A stretch of DNA of 28,565 bases from JBBQXK01 sp052387255 (GCA_052387255.1 JBQTJI010000060.1:1-28565); one strand, 5' to 3'; positions 14,997 to 22,897 are shown, numbered from the stretch's first letter. Translations and numbers: made by a program. The notes: generated from the sequence alone by a model not told the origin.

Positions 14997-15548
14997 TTGA
15001 CCGACGACGCCGATCCCCTGGCCCCGCTTCTCGCCCGCATCGCGCAGGGCGACCGTCAGGCGTTTCGTGACATCTATGCGACGACGGCCTCGAAACTCAT
15101 GGGCGTGCTGGTCCGTATGCTGGGCACGAGGTCGGATGCCGAGGATGCGTTGCAAGAGGTTTACACCAGGGTCTGGACGCGCGCGGGTCGGTTCGATCCC
15201 GCCATGGGGCGGGGCATGAGCTGGCTGGTCGCGATCGCGCGCAACCTGGCCATCGACCGCCTGCGCGCCCGTCCCCAGGCCGCACCGGGACCCGAGGGCG
15301 ACGAGACCGACGCCCTGCCCGACGACCGCCCCGACGCCGAGGCGGGCCTGATCGCCAAGGGCGAGGCGCGGCGGATCGTCGATTGCATGGGCCAGCTTGA
15401 ACCCGACCGCGCGGCAGCGGTGCGCGGGGCCTATCTGGCGGGTCTCAGCTACCAACAACTCGCCGAACGCCACAATGTTCCCTTGAACACGATGCGCACC
15501 TGGCTGCGCCGGTCGCTGTTGCGGCTGAAGGAGTGTCTGGGGTCATGA
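14997..15548 (+). CDS. ECF-type RNA polymerase sigma factor (SigK-like group)
   Basis: A 183-residue sigma-70 family protein with region 2 (about 22-92, including DALQEVYTRVW at 51-61 and ARNLAIDRLR at 81-90) and region 4 (about 125-178, GLSYQQLAERHNVPLNTMRTWLRRSLLRLK). Regions 1 and 3 are absent, as in extracytoplasmic-function factors. Its stop overlaps the ATG of the RskA-like anti-sigma gene, and a fasciclin gene follows, so it resembles the SigK group paired with RskA anti-sigma factors. The start is uncertain: TTG at 14997 gives MTDDADPLAPLL, a typical N-terminus; GTG at 14940 would add 19 unusual residues. No ATG is available. It likely controls its own operon and envelope-stress genes. 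Confidence 0.9.
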   Translation: MTDDADPLAPLLARIAQGDRQAFRDIYATTASKLMGVLVRMLGTRSDAEDALQEVYTRVWTRAGRFDPAMGRGMSWLVAIARNLAIDRLRARPQAAPGPEGDETDALPDDRPDAEAGLIAKGEARRIVDCMGQLEPDRAAAVRGAYLAGLSYQQLAERHNVPLNTMRTWLRRSLLRLKECLGS

Positions 15549-16210
15549 CCGACACCTTCAGCCCTGCCGAAGAAGACGAGGCGCTGGCTGCCGAATACGT
15601 GCTGGGCGTGCAGGACGCGGCCGAGCGCGCGCTGGTCGAGCGGCGTCTGCGCGACGACGCCGCCTTTGCGCGGCAGGTGACCGGCTGGGAGAACCGGCTG
15701 GCCGGGCTGAACGACGGCTTTGCCGAGGCCCCTGCCCCGGCGCTGCTGGCGGCCATCGAGGCGCGCCTGTTCGGCCGCCCCGAGGCCCCGCGCCGCAGCT
15801 TGTGGCCGCAATGGCTGCTGGGGGCGGGGCTTGCGGCAGCGGTGGCCCTGGCCGCGCTGTTCATCGTGTCGCCGCCGCCTGCCCCCGACGCTCCGCTGGT
15901 GGCCACGCTGGCGGCCGAGGGGCAGGCGCTGGTTTATGCCGCGCGCTATGACGCGGCGGCGGGCGAGCTGATCGTCACGCGGACGGCGGGCGAGCCTGCG
16001 GCGGCAACCCTGGTCCACGAGTTGTGGCTGATCGCGGGCACGGCGGCCCCGGTGTCGCTGGGCCTGATCGAGACGGCGGAACTGCGCCGCCCCCTGCCCG
16101 TGCTGCCGCCCGGTGCGGTTCTGGCGATCAGCCTGGAACCGGCCGGCGGGTCGACCACCGGCGCGCCGACCGGCCCCGTGCTGGTGACGGGGGCGGTGAC
16201 CGACCTTTGA
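15545..16210 (+). CDS. RskA-family anti-sigma factor, membrane-anchored
   Basis: The 221-residue protein has a cytosolic N-terminal anti-sigma domain (about 8-60, AAEYVLGVQDAAERALVERRL), one transmembrane helix (about 88-108, WPQWLLGAGLAAAVALAAL) and a periplasmic C-terminal RskA domain with the typical HELWLIAG followed by PVSLGLIE. No HxxxCxxC zinc motif is seen, so sensing is more likely by regulated proteolysis than by zinc-thiol chemistry. It should hold the ECF sigma factor at the membrane until an envelope signal arrives. The ATG overlaps the sigma stop as ATGA, giving coupled synthesis. Confidence 0.9.
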   Translation: MTDTFSPAEEDEALAAEYVLGVQDAAERALVERRLRDDAAFARQVTGWENRLAGLNDGFAEAPAPALLAAIEARLFGRPEAPRRSLWPQWLLGAGLAAAVALAALFIVSPPPAPDAPLVATLAAEGQALVYAARYDAAAGELIVTRTAGEPAAATLVHELWLIAGTAAPVSLGLIETAELRRPLPVLPPGAVLAISLEPAGGSTTGAPTGPVLVTGAVTDL

Positions 16211-16249
16211 CAGGTCACGAAGGCGTGAGGCCAGGGGCCCGCCGAAACT

Positions 16250-16299
16250 CTGCCGCATTTCCGCCCGTTTCCCCGGCATGCGGCAGGGACAAGCCCTGC
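16250..16299 (+). promoter_or_regulatory. Two overlapping, mutually exclusive hairpins before the fasciclin gene
   Basis: CTGCCGCA (16250-16257) can pair with TGCGGCAG (16279-16286), or GCAGGG (16283-16288) can pair with CCCTGC (16294-16299) around the loop ACAAG. The arms share bases 16283-16286, so only one can form. The second hairpin ends 22 bases before the ATG and shortly before the GAGGAG ribosome binding site. A leader switch is possible but not demonstrated. Confidence 0.25.
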
Positions 16300-16321
16300 T
16301 GCGCTTGAGGAGACGCTGCCC

Positions 16322-16876
16322 ATGACCATTCGTTTCACCTCTGTTGCCCTTGCGGCGGCCATCGCGCTGTCGGCCGGGCTGGCCCAGGCTGCCAACCCCG
16401 AAGTGGGCGGAGCACCCATGTACGAAGACAAGAACATCGTCGAGAACGCGGTGAACTCGAAGGACCACACCACGCTGGTCGCCGCCGTGCAGGCCGCCGG
16501 TCTGGTCGAGACGCTGGCAGGCGAAGGGCCGTTCACCGTCTTCGCGCCGACCAATGACGCCTTTGCGGCGCTGCCCGCAGGCACGGTGGAAACCCTGCTC
16601 AAGCCCGAGAACAAGGACCAGCTGACCAAGATCCTGACCTGCCACGTGGTCGCGGCCAACGCCATGTCGGATGCGATCACCAAGATGGTTGCCGATGACG
16701 GCGGCAAGCACACGGTCAAGACCGTGGGCGGCTGCGAGTTCACCGCGATGGCCAAGGACGGCGTGATCATGATCGAGGACGGTCAGGGCGGCGTCGCATC
16801 GGTGACCATCGCCGACGTGAAACAGTCGAACGGCGTGATCCACGTGATCGACCGCGTGCTTCTGCCCGCGACGTGA
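16322..16876 (+). CDS. Secreted fasciclin (FAS1) domain protein
   Basis: A 184-residue protein with a signal peptide (MTIRFTSVALAAAIALSAGL, cleavage after AQA at 23) and one FAS1 domain (about 38-182). The H1 motif TVFAPTNDAFAALP (72-85) and the H2 motif GVIHVIDRVLLP (171-182) are clear. Cys107 and Cys138 may form a disulfide in the periplasm. FAS1 proteins mediate adhesion or cell-surface interactions, and in photosynthetic alphaproteobacteria a fasciclin gene is among those induced by singlet oxygen through an ECF factor. It follows the sigma/anti-sigma pair by 111 bases and may be their main target. GAGGAG lies about 9 bases before the ATG. Confidence 0.93.
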   Translation: MTIRFTSVALAAAIALSAGLAQAANPEVGGAPMYEDKNIVENAVNSKDHTTLVAAVQAAGLVETLAGEGPFTVFAPTNDAFAALPAGTVETLLKPENKDQLTKILTCHVVAANAMSDAITKMVADDGGKHTVKTVGGCEFTAMAKDGVIMIEDGQGGVASVTIADVKQSNGVIHVIDRVLLPAT

Positions 16877-17036
16877 TCGCGTGGCGGCCGGGCGGGTTGC
16901 GTCACTCTTCCCGTCCGGTCGCGCGGGATTTCGGTCGGTCCGGGTTATCGCCCCCACGTACCGGTCCGCCCGAATTCCGGGGGCCATCCGCCAGGGTGGC
17001 CCCTTTCGTCGTGGCACCCGTTCCGGTGCAGAACGC

Positions 17037-17042
17037 TTGACA
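17037..17042 (+). promoter_or_regulatory. Candidate -35 box for the CBS-pair gene
   Basis: A perfect TTGACA lies 56 bases before the ATG at 17098. At 17-base spacing the -10 position reads GACGCT, which is poor, so the promoter call is tentative. The rest of the 220-base gap (16877-17097) shows nothing else. Confidence 0.3.
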
Positions 17043-17097
17043 GGCCCGTGCCTTAGGACGACGCTTTCCCCCTACAGTCACGGAAAGGGAGGTCCGC

Positions 17098-17532
17098 ATG
17101 CTGGTCCAGCAGATCCTGAAAGGGAAATCGGATGACGGGGTGGTCACCGTCCCGCCCGGCACCAGCATCGCAAAGGCCGCCGAAACCCTGTCGGCGCGGC
17201 GCATCGGGGCGCTGATCGTGTCGCCGGACGGCAAGCGGGTGGCGGGCATCCTGTCAGAACGCGACATCGTGCGCGAACTCGGCCGGCGCGGCGTGGCCTG
17301 CATGGCGGACACGGTCGATGCGGTGATGACGGCCAAGACGGTGGGCTGCGGCATGACCGACAGCGCCGAGGTGGTGATGCAGGCGATGACCGACGGGCGG
17401 TTCCGCCACATGCCGGTGATGGAGGGCGACCAGATGGTGGGCCTGATCAGCATCGGCGACGTGGTCAAGGCGCGGCTGTCGGAACTGGCGATGGAGAAGG
17501 ACGCGCTCGAGGGGATGATCAAGGGGTTCTGA
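17098..17532 (+). CDS. CBS-pair domain protein
   Basis: A 144-residue soluble protein made only of two CBS domains (about 12-68, with ARRIGALIVSPDGKRVAGIL and SERDIVREL; and 74-135, with RFRHMPVMEGDQMVGLISIGD). Such stand-alone CBS proteins bind adenine nucleotides and act as energy or redox sensors for partner proteins; the partner here is unknown. The start is ATG with GGGAGG about 6 bases upstream. It is probably a single-gene unit between the fasciclin and RTX genes. Confidence 0.92.
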   Translation: MLVQQILKGKSDDGVVTVPPGTSIAKAAETLSARRIGALIVSPDGKRVAGILSERDIVRELGRRGVACMADTVDAVMTAKTVGCGMTDSAEVVMQAMTDGRFRHMPVMEGDQMVGLISIGDVVKARLSELAMEKDALEGMIKGF

Positions 17533-17632
17533 CCGCCCCCCTTGCGGATGATCGACGGCGGCCGGGCGGGCCGACATGCGCTGCGCCCGGTTGATAACGG
17601 AAATTCATTTTTGCATCGGAAAGGACTTGGCG

Positions 17633-19432
17633 ATGGCCTTCGACGGCAACATCTTCAGCGTGGCGGAAATCGCCACCTTCACCTCGGGCACGTTCCTCGA
17701 CAGTTTCACCCTCCCCTCGGCCGATGTGGACATGGTCCGCATCGAGTTGGTCGCAGGCAACACCTATCAGATCGACGAGGACAACCTGGCCTCGGGCGAC
17801 GCCTTCCTGCGCATCTTCGATGCCTTCGGCAACGAGGTGCGGGCGGTCGATGACGGTTCTTTTTTGACGGACGACGTGGTCCTTGTGCAAAGCCCCTATG
17901 CGGTGTTCATGCCGAACTATTCGGGCACCTACTATGTCGCGCTCAGCCCCACCTACCTGCGCCAGTATGATCCGACCACGACCGCTGGTCGGATCAGCCC
18001 CGAGAACCCGCCCGCCACGTTTTCCGGCGATCTGCGGATCACCGACCTGGGCAGCAACCTGACATTCCCCGGCGCAAACGCCATCGGCGCGGGCGGGCTG
18101 ACGGCCGAAGGCGTCAACGACGAGACCGACGTCTTCCGCGAGGACGACGGCAGCCTGCGCGTGCAGTACACCGGCGCGATGGAGTTTGCGAACGATGTCG
18201 ATGTCGGGCGCATCGACCTGATCAAGGGCGACTGGATCGTGGTCGATGTGAACGGGCTGGAGGGCAACGGCACTGTCCTGCGGGTGTTCACCGGCAACGG
18301 TACGCAGATCGGGTTCGACAGCGGGTCCGGCACCGGCAACGATGCACAACTGAACTTCATCGCGTCCAGCAGCAGCGTCTATTACGTTGCCATCTCGGGC
18401 ACCGGAAACACCGCCTACAACATCGAGGACGGCACCGGGACGGTCGCGGGCGACATCGGTACCTACGAGGTGATCATCCACCGCAACCCGACGCAGGTCG
18501 GCACGGCTTCGTCAAACGTCTTCAACGGCAGCGCCCAGGACAACTACATCGTGTCGCTGTCCGCAAACGACACGGTCAGCGGCAACGACGGCAACGACAC
18601 GCTGGCGGGCGGCGACGACCAGGACAGCCTGTCGGGCGGCAACGGCCTCGACGTGCTGTACGGCGAGCACGGCAACGACACCCTGCGCGGCGACGACGGA
18701 AACGATGTGCTGGTGGGGGGTATCGGCATCGATTCGCTGGATGGCGGGCTCGGCAACGACATGCTGGAAGGCGGCACGGACAACGACACGCTGCGCGGCG
18801 GGGCGGGCAACTTTGCCGATACCCTTGGCGGCGGGACGGGGAACGACCTGCTGTCGGGGGGGGCGGGCCACGACGTGCTGAACGGCAACGAGGGCAACGA
18901 CAGCCTTCTGGGCGACCGCAACAACGACAGCCTGTTCGGCGGCGCGGGGCTCGACACGCTGGACGGCGGGGTCGACAACGACCTGCTGGACGGCGGGGCG
19001 GACAACGACCTGCTGCGCGGCGGCGAGAACAACGATGTCATGCTGGGGGGCCTCGGCAACGATTCGCTTGAGGGCCAGGCAGGCAACGACACCCTGACCG
19101 GCGGCGAAGGCAACGATTCGCTGCGCGGCGGCGGCGGGTTCGACGTGTTCGTGTTCACCTCGACCGCGCCCGCCGAAGGTTTTGACATCGTGCAGGACTT
19201 CGGGCTGGGGATCGAGGACATCAGCCTGGCCGCGATCTTTGCCGCGACCGGATCGGTGGTGAACGCGGGCAACCTGTCGCAGTTCGTGCAGACCTCGACC
19301 TCGGGTGTCGCCGACAGCTTTCTGGCCGTCGATGCCAACGGTGCCACCGGCGGCCTGAATTTCGTGATCATCGCGCAGGTGAACAACGTCACCGCGGCGC
19401 AGTTGTTCGACATCGGCAACTTCCTGGTCTGA
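17633..19432 (+). CDS. RTX calcium-binding secreted protein with two PPC-like domains
   Basis: A 599-residue acidic protein without a Sec signal peptide. Residues about 5-110 and 160-285 look like two bacterial pre-peptidase C-terminal (PPC) beta domains (DMVRIELVAGNTYQIDED then YYVALSP; GRIDLIKGDWIVVDV then YYVAISGTG). Residues 315-505 are 21 glycine-rich RTX repeats that fold into a calcium-binding beta-roll outside the cell, and about 508-599 should carry the type I secretion signal, ending in hydrophobic residues (FDIGNFLV). No catalytic motif is visible. No type I transporter genes are in the window, so secretion must use machinery encoded elsewhere. It could be an adhesin, a surface-layer or a matrix protein. 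ATG at 17633 is chosen for its AAGGA eight bases upstream; an in-frame ATG at 17576 has none. Confidence 0.93.
   Translation: MAFDGNIFSVAEIATFTSGTFLDSFTLPSADVDMVRIELVAGNTYQIDEDNLASGDAFLRIFDAFGNEVRAVDDGSFLTDDVVLVQSPYAVFMPNYSGTYYVALSPTYLRQYDPTTTAGRISPENPPATFSGDLRITDLGSNLTFPGANAIGAGGLTAEGVNDETDVFREDDGSLRVQYTGAMEFANDVDVGRIDLIKGDWIVVDVNGLEGNGTVLRVFTGNGTQIGFDSGSGTGNDAQLNFIASSSSVYYVAISGTGNTAYNIEDGTGTVAGDIGTYEVIIHRNPTQVGTASSNVFNGSAQDNYIVSLSANDTVSGNDGNDTLAGGDDQDSLSGGNGLDVLYGEHGNDTLRGDDGNDVLVGGIGIDSLDGGLGNDMLEGGTDNDTLRGGAGNFADTLGGGTGNDLLSGGAGHDVLNGNEGNDSLLGDRNNDSLFGGAGLDTLDGGVDNDLLDGGADNDLLRGGENNDVMLGGLGNDSLEGQAGNDTLTGGEGNDSLRGGGGFDVFVFTSTAPAEGFDIVQDFGLGIEDISLAAIFAATGSVVNAGNLSQFVQTSTSGVADSFLAVDANGATGGLNFVIIAQVNNVTAAQLFDIGNFLV
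18575..19147 (+). repeat. RTX-coding repeat array, 21 units
   Basis: The DNA encodes 21 consecutive units of the pattern LxGGxGNDx, all nine residues long except the ninth (LRGGAGNFADT, eleven residues). At the DNA level the units are diverged, with recurring GGCAACGAC and GGCGGC cores, so this is an old protein repeat and not a recent tandem duplication. Confidence 0.9.
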
Positions 19433-19434
19433 CG

Positions 19435-19466
19435 CCGGCCCTTGCATCCGGCCCTTGCATCCGGCC
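19435..19466. repeat. 13-bp tandem repeat, about 2.5 copies
   Basis: GGCCCTTGCATCC is repeated perfectly at 19437-19449 and 19450-19462, and the 13-base period extends over 32 bases. It begins two bases after the RTX stop codon and lies in the short gap before coaD. Confidence 0.85.
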
Positions 19467-19509
19467 GCGCAATATCGTTGCGTGGCACCGGTCGGCGGGG
19501 GAGGGACGC

Positions 19510-20007
19510 ATGCGCATCGGGCTATATCCGGGGACGTTCGATCCGGTCACCCTGGGCCATGTCGACATCATCGAGCGCGCCATGGCGCTGGTCGACCGGC
19601 TGGTGATCGGGGTGGCGATCAACCGCGACAAGGGGCCGCTGTTCACGCTGGAAGAACGGGTTGCGATGGTGAACGCGGAATGCGCCGCCATCGTCGCGCG
19701 CACCGGCGGCGAGATCGTGGTGCATCCCTTCGAGAACCTGCTGATCGACTGCGCGGCGGATGTGGGTGCCGGCGTGATCATCCGGGGCCTGCGGGCCGTC
19801 GCGGATTTCGAGTACGAGTTTCAGATGGTCGGCATGAACCGCGCGCTGAACCACGATATCGAGACCGTGTTCCTGATGGCCGATGCGCAAAGGCAGGCCA
19901 TCGCGTCCAAGCTGGTCAAGGAAATTGCCCGCCTTGGGGGCGACGTGTCCAAGTTCGTGCCGCCCCGCGTGGTGACCGCGCTGACGGCGCGGTATCGTCA
20001 GGTGTAG
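19510..20007 (+). CDS. coaD: Phosphopantetheine adenylyltransferase
   Basis: CoaD joins ATP and 4'-phosphopantetheine to give dephospho-CoA, the penultimate step of CoA synthesis. The 165-residue protein has the standard length. The nucleotidyltransferase motif GTFDPVTLGH (8-17, the HxGH-type signature TLGH) and the substrate-binding GVIIRGLRAVADFEYEFQM (87-105) are present, as is the C-terminal SKLVKEIARLGGDVSKFVP (133-151). GGGAGGGA lies just upstream of the ATG. The convergent DUF1127 gene ends 7 bases after its stop. Confidence 0.97.
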   Translation: MRIGLYPGTFDPVTLGHVDIIERAMALVDRLVIGVAINRDKGPLFTLEERVAMVNAECAAIVARTGGEIVVHPFENLLIDCAADVGAGVIIRGLRAVADFEYEFQMVGMNRALNHDIETVFLMADAQRQAIASKLVKEIARLGGDVSKFVPPRVVTALTARYRQV

Positions 20008-20014
20008 GGGCCGA

Positions 20015-20176
20015 TCAGCCCCAGACCGCCTTGCGGGCAATGCGCTCGGCGTCGCCGGGATAGATGTCGAGGTCCAGCGCCACGTCCAGCGGCATGCGGG
20101 CGATCTCGTCGCGGATCCTGCGGTAGCGGGCCTGTTCGTTCAGGCGGGCGCGCAGGCGGTTCAGAATGTTCGTCAT
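20015..20176 (-). CDS. Small DUF1127 protein
   Basis: A 53-residue basic/amphipathic protein, MTNILNRLRARLNEQARYRR at the start, with the DUF1127 pattern (R-x-R-x-x-x-E-L/I, here RRIRDEIARMPLDVALDLDI). Small DUF1127 proteins are common in Rhizobiales and Rhodobacterales; some bind RNA and affect RNA turnover or carbon and phosphate metabolism. The role of this one is not known. The start at 20176 is supported by AAGGAAAG six bases upstream. An in-frame extension to 20287 exists but looks non-coding. It lies 126 bases downstream of the antiporter gene on the same strand. Confidence 0.8.
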   Translation of the reverse strand: MTNILNRLRARLNEQARYRRIRDEIARMPLDVALDLDIYPGDAERIARKAVWG

Positions 20177-20302
20177 GGTCTTTCCTTTCGTCATCACACG
20201 GGCTCCATCCTCCCAAAGGATCCCGGCTGTGATGAGGATGGGCGTCGAAGGGACAAGGCGCAACCGCCATGGGGCGATAGGCGCCATGCGCCCCGCGCAT
20301 GG

Positions 20303-22861
20303 CTATTCCGCCGCGTGGAACGCCTTCAGCCATCGCAACGGCAGGGGCGGCGGCGCGTTGCGCGCGGCGAACGCGCCGGGGTCCAGCGTCACCCCGCGCT
20401 TGGCGGCGCGGTCCACGATCAGGGCCGCGACCGTCTCGTTCTCGCGCGCGAGCGCCAGGAAACTGGCCTCGTCCAGCGCCAGAAGCGTGCAATGCGTGAT
20501 CGCCGTCACCCGCGCCCGCCGCGCCCGGCGCAACAAGAGCGCCAGTTCGCCGAACATCTCGCCCCGCCCCAGACGGGCGACCTGCCCCGCCTGCAGCATC
20601 TCGACCGCGCCCGATGCGATGAACCAGACGCCGCGCGCCACCTCGCTGTGGCGCATCAGCACCTCGCCCGGTTCGGCATAGACGGTGCGCAGCCGCTGTG
20701 CCAGGCGGTGGCGCGCGGCCTCGGGCATTTCGGTGAACAGCGGGAACTTCTGCACGAATTCGTCCTTCTGCAGCGCCAGGTCCAGCTTGGGCCGCTTGGC
20801 CAGCACGCGCCGCCCCGCCGCCACCTCGGCGGTCAGGGCGGCGTGCAGTTCCGGCCCGATCAGCCCGTCCTCGGTCAGCTGCTGATACTCGCGCGCCTCC
20901 TGCATCAGGGTGTTCGACCGGATCAGGCGGCGCTCCAGCCGCTCGGCATAGCCGGGAAACTGCAACCGCAGCCCTTCCAGTTCCTTCTCGATGTCGTCGC
21001 CGCGCCGCTCCAGCAGTTCGTGCAAGAGGTCGGCCACGCGGCGGCCATGGATGCGCAGGATGCGCCGGTCGACAAAGGCGTGCAGCGCCCGCAGCACCTG
21101 GGAAAGCGCCACAAGCTGGCCAAAGCGGTCGGCGGTGATGCGCGACAGGGGATCGGACAGGCCCAGCCGGTTGTGCAGCCAGACGGCGGCGCGCGCGCCC
21201 CGCCCCGGCCGCACGCTGCGCCGCGCCGTGGCGCGATAGCCCGACCGCCCGTCGATGCGGGTGACCTCGATCAGGCGGTCGGCGTCGTTCAAGAGCCGCT
21301 CGGCCAGCCGCGCCTGCATCAGGTCGGCCCCGAAGGCCGACAGGATCACGTCGCGCTCGTGCCCCGCCAGGGCCACCAGCCCCAGCGTGACGCGGTCCTT
21401 GTCCAAGAGGTCCTTGGCGGCGTCCGCCCGTTCCACCGCCGCCTCCAGCCGCTGGCCAAAGCGCTTGGCCTCGTCCCGCACGATGCCGGGTTGCAGGGTC
21501 AGGCTGCGCGTCGTCTCGGCCACCGTCTCGCGCACCGACTGCAGGGCCACGGCCACCACCTGGTCGGCCAGTGCCCGGTCCAGCGGCGACAGACGGTCCA
21601 GCCCCAGCCAGCCGATCACGGCGCGCAGGGTGGTGCCCTGCACCAGCAGCGTGAACATCGTAAAGCCCACGGCGATGACGCCGACCTGGCGCTTGACCTC
21701 GGGCGGCACGCCCAGGCTTTCGGTGACCGACAGCGCCAGGGCCAGCGTCACCGCGCCCCGCAGGCCGCCCCAGAGGATGGCCAGCCGGTACGGACGTTCG
21801 ACCTTGGGGCTGGCGCGGGCCAGGGTCAGAAGCGGCAGCAGGCCGAACAGGATCACCGCCCGCGCGGCAAAGGCCGCGACAGCGGTCACCAGGATCAGGC
21901 CCAGGTCGGCCAGCCGCAGGTCGGGCACCAGTTTCGGGATCAGAAGGGCCGCCAGCACGAAGATCAGCGACCCCGCCCAATGCGCCAGTAGGTCCCAGGC
22001 GTCGCGCAGCCGGATCAGCGCGGCGGGCGACAGCCGACCCGGCGATAGGAAGTTCACCGTCATCCCCGCCACCACCACCGCCACCACGCCCGAGGCATGG
22101 AACCCCTTGTCGGCCAGCAGGAAGGTTGCATAGGGCACGGCGATGGACATCGTCACCTGGCCCATCGGATAGTCGCCGATCCGGCCCATCACGGCGATGG
22201 CCACCCGGCCCACGATCCAGCCCACGGCCCCCCCGATCAGGATCGCGGGCGGAAACCGCAGCAAGGCCCCCAGCACGTCGGGTTCCGCCGCGCGCATGAC
22301 CACGTCCGTCAGGAACACCGAGAACAGCGCAATGGCGGCAGCGTCGTTCAAGAGGCTTTCCCCCTCGACGATCCGCGCCAGGCGCTGCGGTGCGGGCGTG
22401 CCGCGAAAGATGGTGACCACGGCCGAGGGGTCGGTGGTCGACACGATGGCCCCGATCAGCAGGCAGGCGATCATCGGCAGGCCGGAAAACGGCTGCAGCG
22501 CCAGCGCGATGATCATCGTCGCCACCAGCACCGCGACCACGGCCAGCGTCAGGATCGGCACCCAGTCGTCCAGCATCCGCCGCAGGTTGATGGTCAGCGC
22601 GACATGGAACAGCAGCGTCGGCAGAAACACGAACAGGAACACCTCGGACGACATCGGCAGGGTCAGGATGGCCAGGGCCGGTTCGTTGAAGGTGTTGGTC
22701 AGCGGCGTGAAATACAGCCAGGTCGCCCCCGCCCCCAGACCGATGCCCAGGGCCGCCAGCACCACCGTGGCAGGAAGGCGCAACCGGTCGGCCAGGGGCT
22801 CGGTCAGGCCGACGGCAACGAAGAGGCCCGCAAGAACGGCGATGATGACGACGATATCCAT
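20303..22861 (-). CDS. CPA1-family Na+/H+ antiporter with C-terminal cyclic-nucleotide-binding domain
   Basis: An 852-residue protein. Residues 1-420 are a CPA1 antiporter with about a dozen membrane helices; conserved motifs include TDPSAVV (143-149), GESLLNDAAAIALFSV (167-182, with the Asn-Asp pair of the ion site at 172-173) and GGLRGAVTLALAL (365-377). Residues about 430-695 form a long cytosolic helical region. Residues 701-815 are a cyclic-nucleotide-binding domain, with GEVLMRHSEVARGVWFIASG and the phosphate-binding cassette FGELALLLRRARRARVT (770-786): the Gly-Glu and the Arg are kept, but the usual Pro-Arg-Ala-Ala-Thr reads Ala-Arg-Arg-Ala-Arg. The plan resembles plant SOS1 and animal sperm NHE. 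It probably exchanges Na+ or K+ for H+ under cAMP or self-inhibitory control. The gene starts 36 bases past the gap terminator. Confidence 0.92.
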   Translation of the reverse strand: MDIVVIIAVLAGLFVAVGLTEPLADRLRLPATVVLAALGIGLGAGATWLYFTPLTNTFNEPALAILTLPMSSEVFLFVFLPTLLFHVALTINLRRMLDDWVPILTLAVVAVLVATMIIALALQPFSGLPMIACLLIGAIVSTTDPSAVVTIFRGTPAPQRLARIVEGESLLNDAAAIALFSVFLTDVVMRAAEPDVLGALLRFPPAILIGGAVGWIVGRVAIAVMGRIGDYPMGQVTMSIAVPYATFLLADKGFHASGVVAVVVAGMTVNFLSPGRLSPAALIRLRDAWDLLAHWAGSLIFVLAALLIPKLVPDLRLADLGLILVTAVAAFAARAVILFGLLPLLTLARASPKVERPYRLAILWGGLRGAVTLALALSVTESLGVPPEVKRQVGVIAVGFTMFTLLVQGTTLRAVIGWLGLDRLSPLDRALADQVVAVALQSVRETVAETTRSLTLQPGIVRDEAKRFGQRLEAAVERADAAKDLLDKDRVTLGLVALAGHERDVILSAFGADLMQARLAERLLNDADRLIEVTRIDGRSGYRATARRSVRPGRGARAAVWLHNRLGLSDPLSRITADRFGQLVALSQVLRALHAFVDRRILRIHGRRVADLLHELLERRGDDIEKELEGLRLQFPGYAERLERRLIRSNTLMQEAREYQQLTEDGLIGPELHAALTAEVAAGRRVLAKRPKLDLALQKDEFVQKFPLFTEMPEAARHRLAQRLRTVYAEPGEVLMRHSEVARGVWFIASGAVEMLQAGQVARLGRGEMFGELALLLRRARRARVTAITHCTLLALDEASFLALARENETVAALIVDRAAKRGVTLDPGAFAARNAPPPLPLRWLKAFHAAE

Positions 22862-22897
22862 CGCTCGAGTGTACGCAATGCGCCCGCGATGAACAGG

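Noticed and set aside
14850..16321. Shared ECF promoter upstream of the sigma gene and the fasciclin gene (CGAAC/CGAAAC with GTTTCC)
   Set aside because: Both regions contain these words, but the spacing differs by four bases, so I could not defend a common promoter.
18575..19147. Possible CRISPR or minisatellite array, because of many short spaced repeats
   Set aside because: The repeats are in frame, diverged in DNA and encode RTX nonapeptides; there are no unique spacers or cas genes.
20315..21991. Plus-strand open frame opposite the antiporter gene
   Set aside because: Gln/Arg/His-rich antisense shadow; the minus strand encodes a complete antiporter.
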